Translations under genes and position numbers: made by a program
Shown here: positions 26,989 to 39,198 of the stretch, piece after piece
How the letters are laid out: each line of letters starts with the position of its first letter
How positions within the stretch are numbered: position 1 is the stretch's first letter
The notes under the pieces: model-generated
The model's database searches: none
Told to the model about the DNA's origin: nothing
Seen by the model: the letters and a program-made list of their open reading frames with translations, nothing else
DNA from: Buttiauxella massiliensis
Lineage (GTDB): Bacteria > Pseudomonadota > Gammaproteobacteria > Enterobacterales > Enterobacteriaceae
Assembly: GCF_902500225.1 (NCBI RefSeq)
Contig: NZ_LR722665.1
Location: 32,710-96,709, forward strand
DNA length: 64,000 nt
Reading direction: 5' to 3'

Positions 26989-28326
26989 CTACTCTTTAAA
27001 GTCATTGGCATCGAGTTCATGCCTTGAGAGTAATTTGTAGAATTCAGTACGGTTACGCCCCGCTACGCGCGCGGCCTGGGTAACATTACCTTTGGTCATT
27101 TGCAGCAATTTTCGCAGATAGTTCAGCTCGAACTGGTTACGTGCTTCAACGAAAGTAGGCAGCGCAGTATTCTCACCTTCCAGAGCCTGCTGGACCAGCG
27201 CTTCGCTGATAACGGGAGCGGATGTCAAAGCAACGCACTGTTCAATCACGTTAACCAACTGGCGCACGTTTCCAGGCCAACTTGCCGCCATCAGGCGTTT
27301 CATTGCATCGGTCGAAAAGCTACGAACAAACGGCTTGTGGCGATCGGCAGACTGGCGCAATAAATGATTTGCCAGCAAAGGTACATCCTCCGCGCGTTCT
27401 TGCAGCGCCGGGATCTTCAGGCTCACCACGTTCAGACGGTAAAACAGATCTTCACGGAACTCACCGCGCTCCATCGCTTTGGGTAAATCGCGGTGGGTAG
27501 CGGAAAGAATACGTACGTCGATATCGAGATCGCGGTTACTGCCTAGCGGGCGCACTTTGCGCTCCTGCAACACGCGCAGTAATTTGACCTGCAAAGGAAT
27601 CGGCATATCGCCAATTTCATCAAGGAATAACGTTCCGCCTTCTGCGGCCTGGAACAGCCCTTCTCTGCTGCTGACCGCGCCAGTAAATGCGCCGCGTGAA
27701 TGACCAAACAGTTCGGATTCCAGCAACTGTTCCGGCAACGCGCCGCAGTTAATAGCGATAAATGCCTTCTTGCTGCGCGGACTAGCGTTGTGAATAGCCT
27801 GCGCGAGGATCTCTTTACCGGTCCCACTTTGCCCGTTGATCAGCACGCTGACATCCGACTGAGCCACCATGCGCGCCTGATCCAACAAGCGCAGCATCGT
27901 AGGGCTGCGTGTAACAATAGTGTCGCGCCACATATCATCACCGGCAGTGACCGTATGCTCGAGAGCATCGTCAATCGCCTTGTAGAGCGCGTCTTTATCA
28001 ACCGGTTTAGTCAAGAAACTAAATACGCCCTGCTGTGTTGCGGCCACGGCATCCGGAATAGAACCATGAGCGGTCAGAATGATAACCGGCATTCCCGGTT
28101 GTGCTTTCTGGATTTCGGCAAATAGTGCCATACCATCCATCTCGTCCATCCGCAGGTCGCTAATCACTAAGTCGATTTTTTCTCGTCCCAGGAGACGTAA
28201 CCCTTCAGCACCACTTTCCGCGGTGGAAACGGTATAACCTTCACTGGTCAGGCGCATACCGAGAAGTTTAAGCAGGCCCGGATCGTCATCGACCAACAGG
28301 AGTCTTGCAGGCTTACGTTGCGTCAT
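26989..28326 (-). CDS. glrR: GlrR (QseF), sigma54-dependent response regulator
   Basis: A 445-residue enhancer-binding protein. The receiver domain has the phospho-acceptor Asp in DLVISDLRMD (Asp56). The AAA+ domain contains the Walker A GQSGTGKE, GAFTGA (sigma54 contact) and the Walker B LFLDEIGD. A Fis-type helix-turn-helix lies at the end (NVTQAARVAGRNRTEFYKLL). In E. coli it activates glmY and rpoE transcription. Its start overlaps the qseG stop by 4 bases. Three palindromes of its type lie upstream of glmY in this window. Confidence 0.97.
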   Translation of the reverse strand: MTQRKPARLLLVDDDPGLLKLLGMRLTSEGYTVSTAESGAEGLRLLGREKIDLVISDLRMDEMDGMALFAEIQKAQPGMPVIILTAHGSIPDAVAATQQGVFSFLTKPVDKDALYKAIDDALEHTVTAGDDMWRDTIVTRSPTMLRLLDQARMVAQSDVSVLINGQSGTGKEILAQAIHNASPRSKKAFIAINCGALPEQLLESELFGHSRGAFTGAVSSREGLFQAAEGGTLFLDEIGDMPIPLQVKLLRVLQERKVRPLGSNRDLDIDVRILSATHRDLPKAMERGEFREDLFYRLNVVSLKIPALQERAEDVPLLANHLLRQSADRHKPFVRSFSTDAMKRLMAASWPGNVRQLVNVIEQCVALTSAPVISEALVQQALEGENTALPTFVEARNQFELNYLRKLLQMTKGNVTQAARVAGRNRTEFYKLLSRHELDANDFKE

Positions 28327-29042
28327 GGTTTCGCCTCCTGCGCGGGCTTGGTATTGTCCGGCAACTCAGCACCGGCAGGTTTGCGGCTGGAAAGCTGGCG
28401 TTCGATGTCCGTCAGGTTTTCCAGTTTGCGAGTCGTCAGGCTGAGCTGGCCTCTGAGACGTTGCTGTTGTTCACGCAACGTATCCAGCTCGTTGTCTGAC
28501 GACTGTTGTAGTTTGCTGTAGCGGGTACGTTCATCTGACAGCGCGAGCAACGATGCTTGCCCATCACGCCAGACCTGGAATAACGAGCGCACCTGTGAAG
28601 GCACTTCTGTCGTCATCGTATCCAGCTTAACCATGTAACGGCGGCGTTCGGTTGGGCTAATTTTGGCATTCGCCAACAAAATCCCTCTTTTGAACGTGTC
28701 GCGCCAGCTATCAGATGGCCAGCGACGTGCTTCAGCTCGTGCCTGAATCGGCGCTAAACGTTCTGCGCAGTCCATCGCCCGAAGCCAATACAGAGGGTTA
28801 CTCATTGAGTCGTGGCTCTGGTTTTGCCAGATATCCTCACAATCCGTAGACAAGTAATCGGCCAGTTGCTGTTCCGGCTCTTCTGCTAGTTGTGGGTGTT
28901 TAACATCTTTTGGCACAGTATTCTGAACACAGCTCGCCAGAAGTAATGGCACAAGTAATGCGGACAGCGGGCGAATTGAAACTGGGCTGCGTAGGCATGG
29001 AATTAAGCCGTTACGCAACACGTGAAAAATAGTCGCTTTCAT
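28323..29042 (-). CDS. qseG: QseG, outer-membrane lipoprotein of the GlrK/GlrR system
   Basis: A 239-residue lipoprotein with a lipobox LLASC (the Cys near residue 38), followed by a mature domain with YWLRAMDCAERL and a coiled-coil-like tail (YSKLQQSSDNELDTLREQQQ). In E. coli QseG binds GlrK in the periplasm and is needed for its full kinase activity. It is encoded between glrK and glrR with a 3-base gap and a 4-base overlap, so the three are one operon. Confidence 0.93.
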   Translation of the reverse strand: MKATIFHVLRNGLIPCLRSPVSIRPLSALLVPLLLASCVQNTVPKDVKHPQLAEEPEQQLADYLSTDCEDIWQNQSHDSMSNPLYWLRAMDCAERLAPIQARAEARRWPSDSWRDTFKRGILLANAKISPTERRRYMVKLDTMTTEVPSQVRSLFQVWRDGQASLLALSDERTRYSKLQQSSDNELDTLREQQQRLRGQLSLTTRKLENLTDIERQLSSRKPAGAELPDNTKPAQEAKP

Positions 29043-29045
29043 TTT

Positions 29046-30473
29046 TTATTTGTTCTCGGGAAAGACAGGTAACTCGATACGGAAGCAGACATCTGCCGTT
29101 TCATCATCAATCAGGTGCAATTCGCCATGCATACGACGGATACAATCCTGGGCGATACTCAACCCCAGGCCGCTACCTTTAACTGCACCTTTACGCTGGT
29201 GGCTTCCCTGATAAAAAGGTTCAAAGATCATCTCTCGCTCCGCGGACGGAATGGGGTCGCCAGTGTTACCGACATCAATATAGAGCAAGTGACCCACCTG
29301 CGAGCTTCGTAGATAAATGGTACCGGATTCAGACCCATAGTGCACCGCATTGGAATAGAGATTATCCAGCACGCTCATTAACAACATCGGCTCCGCCAGA
29401 CAAGCAACCGGGCTAATATCACACTCGGTACGCATCATTTTAGCCCGTGCAGGCAAACTGTGAGAGGCAATAATGACATCCACCAGCGGTGCCAGTTCAA
29501 CTTTACCCATCTCGAGTGGGACATCTGCCAGTTTACGGTTGTAATCCAGTAACTGCTCAATCAATTTTTGTAAGTGGCGGCTACTGTTATCAAGAATTTC
29601 CACCACCTCTTTTTGGTCGGTGGTCAGCGGCCCAACAACCTGATCGGCAAGCAATTCAGTACCTTCACGCATACTGGCTAGCGGTGTTTTTAATTCGTGG
29701 GAAATATGGCGCAAAAATTCGTGGCGCTGGGACTCAAGCCAGGAAAGGCGCTCACTGAGCCAGACAATTCGCTGCCCTACAGAACGTAGTTCCCTCGGTC
29801 CTTTAAACAATACCGAATTACCCAATGAACGCCCCTCACCGAGTAAATTAATCATCTTCTCGATACCTTTCACCGGGCCGATAATCATGCGCGTAAAGAT
29901 AATGACCAATGCAAAGCTCAACAGGAATAACACCAGCGCCTGCCAGCCAAAGAACTGCCCGCGCTCGGCAATCTCTTGTTGAAGTTGCTGTCCGCGGGAA
30001 AACACCACCGCGCGTGTCGCTTGTACCATCTCAGCATTTTTGGCCGCGAAGTTTTCAAGGTGTGCAGCAGCAGCGGTATCTGGGCCGCTATTTTTGCATT
30101 GTATGTTGGCAAGGTCGTTTAACGACTGGCTGAGGTCTTTATAAAGATGGTTATCAGGCAAAACACCGGAATGCGCTTCGAGCATTTGCGTGTAACGCTT
30201 ACGCTGCCCCTGGTAGACCGTCTCAAGCGTTGCATCATCCAGCACACAATATTGGCGATAGCTACGTTCCATTTCCAGAGCAACGTTTGTCATGGCTTCA
30301 CTGCGGCGAGCATCAACCAGCGTGGTGCGATTCGTTAACGCAGCCTGATCGCTGAGCGCATTAAGGCTTTGCCAGGCTTGCCATGCCAGAACCAATAGTG
30401 GAACCAACACCAGCAAAAAGGCCATCATGACGAGCTGACGTAAGGATCGCGGGAAAAAATGCCACTGGTTCAA
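29046..30473 (-). CDS. glrK: GlrK (QseE), sensor histidine kinase
   Basis: A 475-residue inner-membrane kinase. A first membrane helix at about 13-31 and a second near 173-192 enclose a periplasmic domain with a conserved QYCVLDD. A HAMP segment leads to the phospho-acceptor His in LRHISHELKTPLASMREG and to the ATPase boxes NLYSNAVHYG and GSGLGLSIAQD. The start codon is TTG at 30473; the protein aligns with E. coli GlrK from the first residue and no better ATG exists. It responds in E. coli to envelope cues and phosphorylates GlrR. Confidence 0.95.
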   Translation of the reverse strand: MNQWHFFPRSLRQLVMMAFLLVLVPLLVLAWQAWQSLNALSDQAALTNRTTLVDARRSEAMTNVALEMERSYRQYCVLDDATLETVYQGQRKRYTQMLEAHSGVLPDNHLYKDLSQSLNDLANIQCKNSGPDTAAAAHLENFAAKNAEMVQATRAVVFSRGQQLQQEIAERGQFFGWQALVLFLLSFALVIIFTRMIIGPVKGIEKMINLLGEGRSLGNSVLFKGPRELRSVGQRIVWLSERLSWLESQRHEFLRHISHELKTPLASMREGTELLADQVVGPLTTDQKEVVEILDNSSRHLQKLIEQLLDYNRKLADVPLEMGKVELAPLVDVIIASHSLPARAKMMRTECDISPVACLAEPMLLMSVLDNLYSNAVHYGSESGTIYLRSSQVGHLLYIDVGNTGDPIPSAEREMIFEPFYQGSHQRKGAVKGSGLGLSIAQDCIRRMHGELHLIDDETADVCFRIELPVFPENK

Positions 30474-30549
30474 TAGACTTATCTCATTGGGACTGCGGAT
30501 AATTTGATGCTAGCGGGGATTGGCGGGAGTTTAAAGTCTTGAACGCAGA

Positions 30550-30750
30550 AACAACAAAGGCAGAGAATAATCTCTGCCTTTGTTCTGGAATCAGGCGGTG
30601 CCTTACTCAACGTTTCGCCCGGAGCATGATAAAGCAGTACAAGACTGGCAATAATCAAAAGTCGGACGGCAGGCACCTTGAGTGCATCATTCTATGGTTT
30701 ATGTAGCACAACCCTTGCGGGGGCTGACATAAGAAGGTGAATGAGCCACT
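30550..30750 (-). ncRNA. glmY: GlmY small RNA
   Basis: The minus strand from 30750 begins AGTGGCTCATTCACC and continues TTATGTCAGCCCC...GTGCTACATAAA...GAATGATGC, which matches the 5' half of E. coli GlmY in sequence and order, and in the same place between purL and glrK. It ends at the hairpin at 30556-30581. GlmY protects GlmZ from RNase E by sequestering the adaptor RapZ and so raises GlmS, the enzyme for glucosamine-6-phosphate synthesis. The 3' half differs more from E. coli, as usual for this RNA. The exact 3' end is estimated. Confidence 0.88.
30556..30581 (-). terminator. glmY terminator hairpin
   Basis: AAAGGCAGAGA pairs with TCTCTGCCTTT across four bases. On the minus strand it is followed by GTTGTTT, a broken T tract. 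Confidence 0.7.
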
Positions 30751-30760
30751 GCGCAGTATT

Positions 30761-30777
30761 ATGCATTATATGTGCCA
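30761..30777 (-). promoter_or_regulatory. Overlapping sigma54/sigma70 promoter of glmY
   Basis: On the minus strand TGGCAC (30772-30777) and TGCA (30762-30765) give GG and GC exactly ten bases apart, the sigma54 -24/-12 pattern, about 13 bases ahead of the predicted RNA start. The same stretch contains a perfect sigma70 -10, TATAAT. Overlapping sigma70 and sigma54 promoters are known for E. coli glmY. Confidence 0.8.
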
Positions 30778-30866
30778 CAGTTGCTACAAATTACATACAT
30801 CAATGTTTCCATTATGTTTATTTGCAATAACGCACATGAATAACATAGGCTATTTTTTGAACGCAC

Positions 30867-30884
30867 TGTCGCTATTTAGCAACA
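30867..30884. promoter_or_regulatory. GlrR site 1 upstream of glmY
   Basis: TGTC-N10-AACA, one mismatch from the GlrR pattern TGTC-N10-GACA. Confidence 0.6.
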
Positions 30885-30929
30885 CCAATAAAGCTCCGCC
30901 TCACAGACCTTTAAAATCAACAGGTTAAA

Positions 30930-30947
30930 CGTCTCCATTTGGAGACA
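30930..30947. promoter_or_regulatory. GlrR site 2 upstream of glmY
   Basis: CGTC-N10-GACA, one mismatch from TGTC-N10-GACA; the inner bases are themselves palindromic (TCCATTTGGA). Confidence 0.65.
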
Positions 30948-30962
30948 GTAAAAAATAATGAA

Positions 30963-30980
30963 TGTCGGGTTTTAGTGACA
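30963..30980. promoter_or_regulatory. GlrR site 3 upstream of glmY
   Basis: TGTC-N10-GACA, a perfect match to the GlrR pattern. It lies next to the purL terminator. Confidence 0.7.
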
Positions 30981-30984
30981 AAAA

Positions 30985-31006
30985 AATCCCTGCCGGAGCA
31001 GGGATT
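30985..31006 (-). terminator. purL intrinsic terminator
   Basis: AATCCCTG...CAGGGATT forms a tight stem 11 bases past the purL stop; on the minus strand it is followed by a T run. Confidence 0.85.
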
Positions 31007-31016
31007 CTATTAAGGC

Positions 31017-34000
31017 TTAACCAAGTTGCTTACGCGCATTGCGGAAAATACGCATCCACGGGCTATCTTCGCCCCACTCGGCTGGGTGCCAGGAGTTGCT
31101 AACAGTACGGAACACCCGCTCAGGGTGCGGCATCATAATGGTGACACGCCCGCTTTCGTTGGTTACCGCAGTGATACCGTTTGGTGAACCGTTCGGGTTC
31201 GCCGGGTAATTCTGCGTGACTTTACCGAAGTTATCGATGAAGCGCAGTGCCACCAGGCCTTTGCTTTCCAGCGCCGCAAGGTGTGCCGCATCGCGCACTT
31301 CAACATGCCCTTCGCCGTGTGAAACCGCGATTGGCATATGCGAACCGACCATGCCTTGCAACAACAGCGACGGGCTTGAAGTGACTTCAACCAGGCTGAA
31401 ACGCGCTTCAAAGCGATCAGAATGGTTACGTACAAAACGCGGCCACAGGTCGCTGCCTGGAATCAGTTCACGCAGATTCGACATCATCTGGCAACCGTTA
31501 CACACGCCCAATGCCAGGGTTTGCGGACGGTGGAAGAAGGTTTCAAACTCGTCACGTACGCGTGAGTTAAAGAGAATGGACTTCGCCCAACCTTCACCGG
31601 CACCCAATACGTCACCATAAGAGAAGCCGCCACACGCTACCAGCGCCTGGAAATCTTCCAGACCACGACGGCCCGCCAGCAAATCACTCATATGCACGTC
31701 GATGGCATCAAAGCCAGCACGGTGGAAGGCTGCCGCCATTTCAACGTGGGAGTTCACACCCTGCTCGCGCAGTACGGCAACTTTCGGACGAGCACCTTTA
31801 GCGATAAATGGTGCCGCGATATCTTCTTTGATGTCGAAGCTGAGCTTAACGTTCAGGCCAGGATCGTTGTCATTGGCTTTCGCTTCATGCTCTTGATCAG
31901 CACATTCTGGGTTATCACGCAGGCGCTGCATCTGCCATGTGGTTTCTGCCCACCACATGCGAAGCGTGGTGCGACTTTCGCTAAACACCGCGTGCTTATC
32001 AGCTGTCAGCGTGAAACGGTCACCCACAACAGCTTTACCGAGGAAGTGAACACAATCTGCCAGGCCGTGGTCCGCCAGTGTTTTCTCAACCGTCTCGCGA
32101 TCTGCCGCTTTAACCTGGATTACCGCGCCTAACTCTTCGTTAAACAGCGCCGCCAGATGGTCGTTACCCAGTGTGGCGATATCCGCTTCCACGCCACAGT
32201 GACCAGCAAATGCCATCTCTGCCAGAGTGACCAACAGACCGCCGTCGGAACGGTCATGGTAAGCCAGCAGTTTCTGTTCGGCCACCAGCGCCTGAATCGC
32301 GTTAAAGAAGCCTTTCAGTTGTTCGGCACTACGAACGTCCGCAGGTTTGTCGCCCAGTTGGCGGTAAACCTGAGAGAGCGCCGTAGCACCCAGCGCGTTG
32401 TGGCCCACGCCCAAATCAATCAGCAACAGGGCGTTATCTTCAGTTTGAAGCTGTGGCGTTACGGTACGGCGCACATCTTCAACACGGGCAAATGCGGTGA
32501 TAACCAGCGACAGCGGAGAGGTCATCTCGCGTTGCTCGGTGCCCTCCTGCCAGCGAGTTTTCATCGACATCGAATCTTTGCCGACCGGAATGGTCAGGCC
32601 AAGCGTTGGGCAAAGTTCTTCACCCACTGCTTTTACCGCTTCATAAAGACCAGCGTCTTCACCAGGGTGACCTGCGGCGGACATCCAGTTTGCGGAGAGT
32701 TTAATGCGGTTGAGTTCGCCAATTTGCGTCGCCGCAATGTTGGTCAGTGCTTCACCAACAGCCAGGCGGCCCGATGCTGCAAAGTCAAGCAGCGCAACGG
32801 GTGCGCGTTCGCCAAGCGACATCGCTTCGCCATAATAGCTATCAAGACTTGCTGTGGTTACGGCACAGTTAGCAACCGGGATTTGCCACGGGCCAACCAT
32901 CTGGTCACGGGCAACCATACCGGTAACCGAACGGTCACCAATGGTCACAAGGAAGGTTTTCTCAGCAACCGTCGGCAAGTGCAATACGCGGTTAACTGCA
33001 TCTGCGATGGTGATGTTGCGAGTGTCCAGCGCGTCGCCCTTCGCTTTCAGGGTTTCAACGTTACGTTCCATTTTCGGCGTTTTACCGAGCAGCACATCCA
33101 GCGGCATATCAATCGGCTGGTTGCCGAAATGGCTGTCGTTGAGCGTCAGATGTTTTTCTTCAGTCGCTTCACCGATGACGGCATATGGCGCACGTTCACG
33201 GCGGCACAGTTCGTCAAATAGCTGCAACTGGTCTGGCGCAACGGCCAGAACATAACGTTCCTGGGATTCGTTACACCATACTTCCAGCGGGCTCATGCCA
33301 GGTTCGTCGTTCAGAATATCGCGCAGTTCGAAACGACCACCACGACCGCCATCGCTCACCAGTTCAGGCATTGCATTAGACAGACCGCCTGCGCCCACAT
33401 CATGAATAAACAGAATCGGGTTGGCATCGCCCAATTCCCAGCAGCGGTCGATAACTTCCTGGCAGCGACGTTCCATTTCTGGGTTGTCACGCTGTACGGA
33501 TGCAAAATCCAGATCTGCGTCAGATTGACCGGATGCCATAGAGGATGCAGCACCGCCACCCAGACCAATGTTCATTGATGGGCCACCGAGCACAATAAGT
33601 TTCGCGCCCACGGTAATTTCGCCTTTCTGAACGTGGTCGGCACGAATGTTACCGATGCCACCAGCCAGCATGATTGGCTTGTGGTAACCACGTAACTCTT
33701 CGCCGTTATGGCTATTCACTTTCTCTTCGTAAGTACGGAAGTAGCCAGTCAGAGCCGGGCGACCGAATTCGTTGTTAAACGCCGCACCACCCAGAGGGCC
33801 ATCAGTCATGATATCCAGCGCGGTGACGATGCGATCCGGCTTGCCGAAATCCTCTTCCCACGGCTGTTCAAAGCCAGGAATGCGCAGGTTTGATACCGAG
33901 AAACCAACCAGACCTGCTTTCGGTTTAGCACCACGGCCCGTCGCACCTTCATCACGGATTTCACCACCGGAGCCAGTTGCAGCACCCGGCCATGGAGAAA

Positions 34001-34904
34001 TAGCTGTTGGGTGGTTGTGGGTTTCGACTTTCATCAGGATATGAGCATCTTCCTGGTGATAGTCGTAGCGCCCTGCTTCATGGTCGGCAAAGAAGCGCCC
34101 AACCTGTGAGCCTTCCATGACTGCGGCGTTATCTTTATAAGCTGATAACACGTATTCAGGGTTTTTCTCGAAGGTGTTTTTAATCATTTTGAACAGCGAT
34201 TTAGGCTGTTCAACGCCGTCGATAACCCAGTCGGCGTTAAAGATTTTGTGGCGGCAATGTTCGGAGTTGGCCTGCGCGAACATATACAGCTCGATGTCGT
34301 TCGGGTTGCGCCCCAGTTTGGTGAACGCATCCTGTAAGTAGTCGATCTCATCTTCTGCTAAAGCCAGCCCTAAACGGATGTTGGCTTCAACCAGTGCTTC
34401 GCGACCTTGCGTGAGCAGGTCAACACTTTGCACCGGCGCAGGCGTGTGATGAGAGAACAACTGCTGTGCACCATCAAGCGAACCAAATACGCTTTCCATC
34501 ATGCGGTCGTGTAGCAGCGCGGCAACTTCCTGGCGCTGTGCATCAGTCAACGTGCTGGCAGTGATGTAATACGCCACGCCGCGCTCAAGGCGCTTAACTT
34601 TGGCCAGATCGCAGTTGTGGGCAATGTCGGTGGCTTTGGAGGACCAGGGTGAGATGGTGCCAGGACGCGGCGTGACCAGAATCAGGTCGCCGGTCGGGGC
34701 GTGGTCGGCAAGGGTTGGACCATATTTCAACAACCGTTGCAGACGGGCGTGCTCTTCAGCCGTTAACGGCGCGTCGAGATCGGCAAAGTGAACATACTCG
34801 GCATAAATGTCGCTGACCGGAAGGTTGGCGTCATTAAAGCGGGCCAGTAATTTGTTAATACGAAATGCCGATAAAGCGGGCGAACCACGCAGAATTTCCA
34901 TCAT
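31017..34904 (-). CDS. purL: PurL, phosphoribosylformylglycinamidine synthase (large, fused form)
   Basis: A 1295-residue enzyme for the fourth step of purine synthesis, converting FGAR to FGAM with glutamine and ATP. The order is an N-terminal PurS-like part, two AIRS-type synthase halves ([19 protein letters not shown] near 290; VGKDSM near 780) and a C-terminal class I glutaminase domain with the nucleophile Cys in LGVCNGCQM and the His/Glu pair near SHGEGH and HPERVF. The start is the ATG pair at 34904 (MMEILRG), preceded by an in-frame TTG. A PurR box lies upstream. Confidence 0.98.
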   Translation of the reverse strand: MMEILRGSPALSAFRINKLLARFNDANLPVSDIYAEYVHFADLDAPLTAEEHARLQRLLKYGPTLADHAPTGDLILVTPRPGTISPWSSKATDIAHNCDLAKVKRLERGVAYYITASTLTDAQRQEVAALLHDRMMESVFGSLDGAQQLFSHHTPAPVQSVDLLTQGREALVEANIRLGLALAEDEIDYLQDAFTKLGRNPNDIELYMFAQANSEHCRHKIFNADWVIDGVEQPKSLFKMIKNTFEKNPEYVLSAYKDNAAVMEGSQVGRFFADHEAGRYDYHQEDAHILMKVETHNHPTAISPWPGAATGSGGEIRDEGATGRGAKPKAGLVGFSVSNLRIPGFEQPWEEDFGKPDRIVTALDIMTDGPLGGAAFNNEFGRPALTGYFRTYEEKVNSHNGEELRGYHKPIMLAGGIGNIRADHVQKGEITVGAKLIVLGGPSMNIGLGGGAASSMASGQSDADLDFASVQRDNPEMERRCQEVIDRCWELGDANPILFIHDVGAGGLSNAMPELVSDGGRGGRFELRDILNDEPGMSPLEVWCNESQERYVLAVAPDQLQLFDELCRRERAPYAVIGEATEEKHLTLNDSHFGNQPIDMPLDVLLGKTPKMERNVETLKAKGDALDTRNITIADAVNRVLHLPTVAEKTFLVTIGDRSVTGMVARDQMVGPWQIPVANCAVTTASLDSYYGEAMSLGERAPVALLDFAASGRLAVGEALTNIAATQIGELNRIKLSANWMSAAGHPGEDAGLYEAVKAVGEELCPTLGLTIPVGKDSMSMKTRWQEGTEQREMTSPLSLVITAFARVEDVRRTVTPQLQTEDNALLLIDLGVGHNALGATALSQVYRQLGDKPADVRSAEQLKGFFNAIQALVAEQKLLAYHDRSDGGLLVTLAEMAFAGHCGVEADIATLGNDHLAALFNEELGAVIQVKAADRETVEKTLADHGLADCVHFLGKAVVGDRFTLTADKHAVFSESRTTLRMWWAETTWQMQRLRDNPECADQEHEAKANDNDPGLNVKLSFDIKEDIAAPFIAKGARPKVAVLREQGVNSHVEMAAAFHRAGFDAIDVHMSDLLAGRRGLEDFQALVACGGFSYGDVLGAGEGWAKSILFNSRVRDEFETFFHRPQTLALGVCNGCQMMSNLRELIPGSDLWPRFVRNHSDRFEARFSLVEVTSSPSLLLQGMVGSHMPIAVSHGEGHVEVRDAAHLAALESKGLVALRFIDNFGKVTQNYPANPNGSPNGITAVTNESGRVTIMMPHPERVFRTVSNSWHPAEWGEDSPWMRIFRNARKQLG

Positions 34905-34992
34905 CAAAGATCTCTCGTCTTCGAAACGCCAAGGGACGCTTCAGTGGGCGCAAGGGGAAAACGGGCGCCATTATAGATAATCCATCGCCGTG

Positions 34993-35008
34993 ACGAAACC
35001 GTTTGCGT
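34993..35008. promoter_or_regulatory. PurR operator of purL
   Basis: ACGAAACCGTTTGCGT fits the 16-base PurR consensus and is, as recalled, the exact reverse complement of the E. coli purL box. It lies about 90 bases ahead of the purL start. Confidence 0.8.
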
Positions 35009-35173
35009 ATAAATAAGTGGATTACTTTTCATTGCTTAAAATTCAGCCAGAAATGTTGAATAAGTTGCGCAGTGGCGTTTTGTTAAGCAAAATGCGCCAC
35101 ACCTTTTTGTATAACCTCAACTTTTGAAGCCTGTTGTTAGCGAAGACTCGACGCACCGCAGAAGATTAACTAT

Positions 35174-37148
<1,975 letters not shown>

Positions 37149-37176
37149 TTATACACAGTCGTTATGCCAGACGGAA

Positions 37177-37815
37177 TTATTCGAGCTGCTGTAACTGACC
37201 TTGCGGCGTAACCCGCCAGCGGTGCTGGCAAAAATAGAGCAGAGGGTTATCCTGGTTGCTGTCGCTGTAACCGCTGTAGAGTTGCAAAGGTGTGCCGATT
37301 TGCTGTTCCAGCTGTGAGACTTTTTCATGCCCAAGGCAACGTAATGTGAGCACCCACCCACCGTGGGAACGCTTGATTTGGCTGGCAATCAGCTTCACTT
37401 TCGGTAACCAGGGAGTATCGAAATACACCTGCTGCACCAGCGGTTGCGGTGAGCCAGTAATCAGCCAGACATCAGCATCTGAGCTTGTCAGGTAATCGGT
37501 AAGGCGCTGCTGCACAACAGGAAAAGCTGTAACTTGCCCACGGAACCAGGTGACGAAGTTTGCTTCCAACTGCTTGAGGCGCGTTTCGCTATGACCAAAG
37601 GTAGCCCCCCACAGTAACAGGCTCATTGGCCAGCGAGCAGCACGTCCTTTAATCAGCAACGCGCCACCTATCACCGGCAAAAGCGGAATGACAAGTAACA
37701 GATTGAGAGGCTGATGACGCAGCAGGAAGCGCAAGAAGCTGCCAAACATATCCTGCTGATGAAGCGTGCCATCTAAATCGAAAAATACTACCCGACGCTC
37801 ACTCTGAGTTGTCAA
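37177..37815 (-). CDS. pgpC: PgpC, phosphatidylglycerophosphatase C
   Basis: A 212-residue HAD-family membrane phosphatase that dephosphorylates phosphatidylglycerol phosphate. The HAD nucleophile motif FFDLDGTLHQQD opens the protein, a membrane helix at about 37-55 follows, and LITGSPQPLV and GYSDSNQDNPLL complete the active site. The start is TTG at 37815; its ribosome site GGAG lies within the last codons of murP, with only three bases between the genes. This suggests coupling to the murQP operon, which does not exist at this place in E. coli. Confidence 0.93.
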   Translation of the reverse strand: MTTQSERRVVFFDLDGTLHQQDMFGSFLRFLLRHQPLNLLLVIPLLPVIGGALLIKGRAARWPMSLLLWGATFGHSETRLKQLEANFVTWFRGQVTAFPVVQQRLTDYLTSSDADVWLITGSPQPLVQQVYFDTPWLPKVKLIASQIKRSHGGWVLTLRCLGHEKVSQLEQQIGTPLQLYSGYSDSNQDNPLLYFCQHRWRVTPQGQLQQLE

Positions 37816-37818
37816 ACG

Positions 37819-39186
37819 TTACTCCTCTGGATCGTTAAAGCCCATAAACCACGTAAATAAGAACCCTGCGATAACCGCTATCAGAAAGCCTAACAGATAG
37901 AGCATCACTTTTCCGGTAACAATGGTTAATGCCAGTGGTAAACCTGAAATGCCAAATGTAATAACCGTCGCCACTTTCCAGTAACTGATCAGCGCCCCGC
38001 CAACCGCACCACCCAAACACGCGCCGATAAACGGTTTACCAAGCGGCAAAGTCACCCCGAAAATCAGCGGTTCACCAATACCGAGCAGCCCGACTGGCAA
38101 TGCCCCTTTGATAAGTTTTTTCAGCCGCTGATTGCGTGTTTTCATGTAGACCGCAAGCGCAGCGCCAACTTGTCCAACCCCAGCCATCGCCAGAATTGGC
38201 AGTAAGGCGTTCTGCCCATGAGTCTGGATAAGCTCAACGTGAATCGGCACCAGCCCCTGATGCAAACCCGAAAGCACCAATGGCAAGAACGCCCCGGAAA
38301 GCACCGCGCCAACCACCAGACCACCTTTGTCGATTGCCATTGTGGCGCCGTGAGCAATCGCATCAGAAATCAGACCACCCAACGGTTGCAAAGCAACAAT
38401 AGCAATCGAAGCGGTAATCAAAGTCGTCAGGAGCGGGTTGAGGATCAGCTCAATTGAACCGGGCAACAACTTGCGTAAGCGTTTTTCAATCCAGCACATC
38501 AACGCTACCACCAGCAACACGGCGATAACGCCGCCGCGGCCAGGCTGGAGGTTTTCACCAAACAGATGGATTTGCGCGAGTTGCGGGCTGGAAAGTATCC
38601 CCGCCATCACGCCACCCATCGCCATCGAACCGCCGAATACTTTAGCCGCGTTGACGCCCACCAGAATATTCATGATAGCAAACACGGCGCTACCGAAGAT
38701 GGCGAGTAAGCCGAGAATGTTCGGGTACTGGGTGGCCATGTCGCCAACAATATCCGGGCGCTTCAGAATGTTGATAATTCCAGTGATCAGACCCGATGCA
38801 ATAAAAGCTGGAATCAATGGAATAAAGACATTAGCCAGTTTACGCAGCGCTTCGCTCATCGGCGCCTGGTAACGCGCTTTGGCTTGAGCCTTATTCTGCG
38901 CAATATCATCTTCTGCTGTGATGACCTGCCCGCTGCTTTGCAGCAGCTCGCGCATGGCATCCACTACTTGCGCGGCACGCCCTGGCCCGACAATCAGCTG
39001 ATGTTGCGCACCCTGCTTCACATAGCCGCTCACTCCCGGCAGTTTTTTCAGGCTCGTAATATCCAGCAGCCCATCGTCATTAACTTCTACCCGCACGCGG
39101 GTCATGCAGTTTTCCAGACGGGCGATGTTTGCCTGCCCACCGATGCCGAGCAAAATCTCACTGGCCAGAGCCGCTGTCTTATCCAT
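37819..39186 (-). CDS. murP: PTS EIIBC transporter, MurP-like (N-acetylmuramic acid)
   Basis: A 455-residue PTS permease. The N-terminal EIIB domain carries the phosphocysteine in ENCMTRVRV (Cys27). The EIIC membrane domain follows from about 110 with LIPAFIASGL, GLHQGLVPIH, GLLGIGEPLIFGVTLP. No EIIA domain is present, so phosphate would come from the glucose EIIA (Crr), as for E. coli MurP. The neighbour murQ makes MurNAc the likely substrate; imported sugar arrives as MurNAc 6-phosphate. It is clearly diverged from E. coli K-12 MurP. Confidence 0.82.
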   Translation of the reverse strand: MDKTAALASEILLGIGGQANIARLENCMTRVRVEVNDDGLLDITSLKKLPGVSGYVKQGAQHQLIVGPGRAAQVVDAMRELLQSSGQVITAEDDIAQNKAQAKARYQAPMSEALRKLANVFIPLIPAFIASGLITGIINILKRPDIVGDMATQYPNILGLLAIFGSAVFAIMNILVGVNAAKVFGGSMAMGGVMAGILSSPQLAQIHLFGENLQPGRGGVIAVLLVVALMCWIEKRLRKLLPGSIELILNPLLTTLITASIAIVALQPLGGLISDAIAHGATMAIDKGGLVVGAVLSGAFLPLVLSGLHQGLVPIHVELIQTHGQNALLPILAMAGVGQVGAALAVYMKTRNQRLKKLIKGALPVGLLGIGEPLIFGVTLPLGKPFIGACLGGAVGGALISYWKVATVITFGISGLPLALTIVTGKVMLYLLGFLIAVIAGFLFTWFMGFNDPEE

Positions 39187-39198
39187 GATTCAGTACCT

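Noticed and set aside
32157..33221. 354-codon open frame antisense to purL
   Set aside because: It is the complement of strongly conserved PurL coding sequence; composition (many Arg, Cys, His, Phe) is that of a shadow frame.
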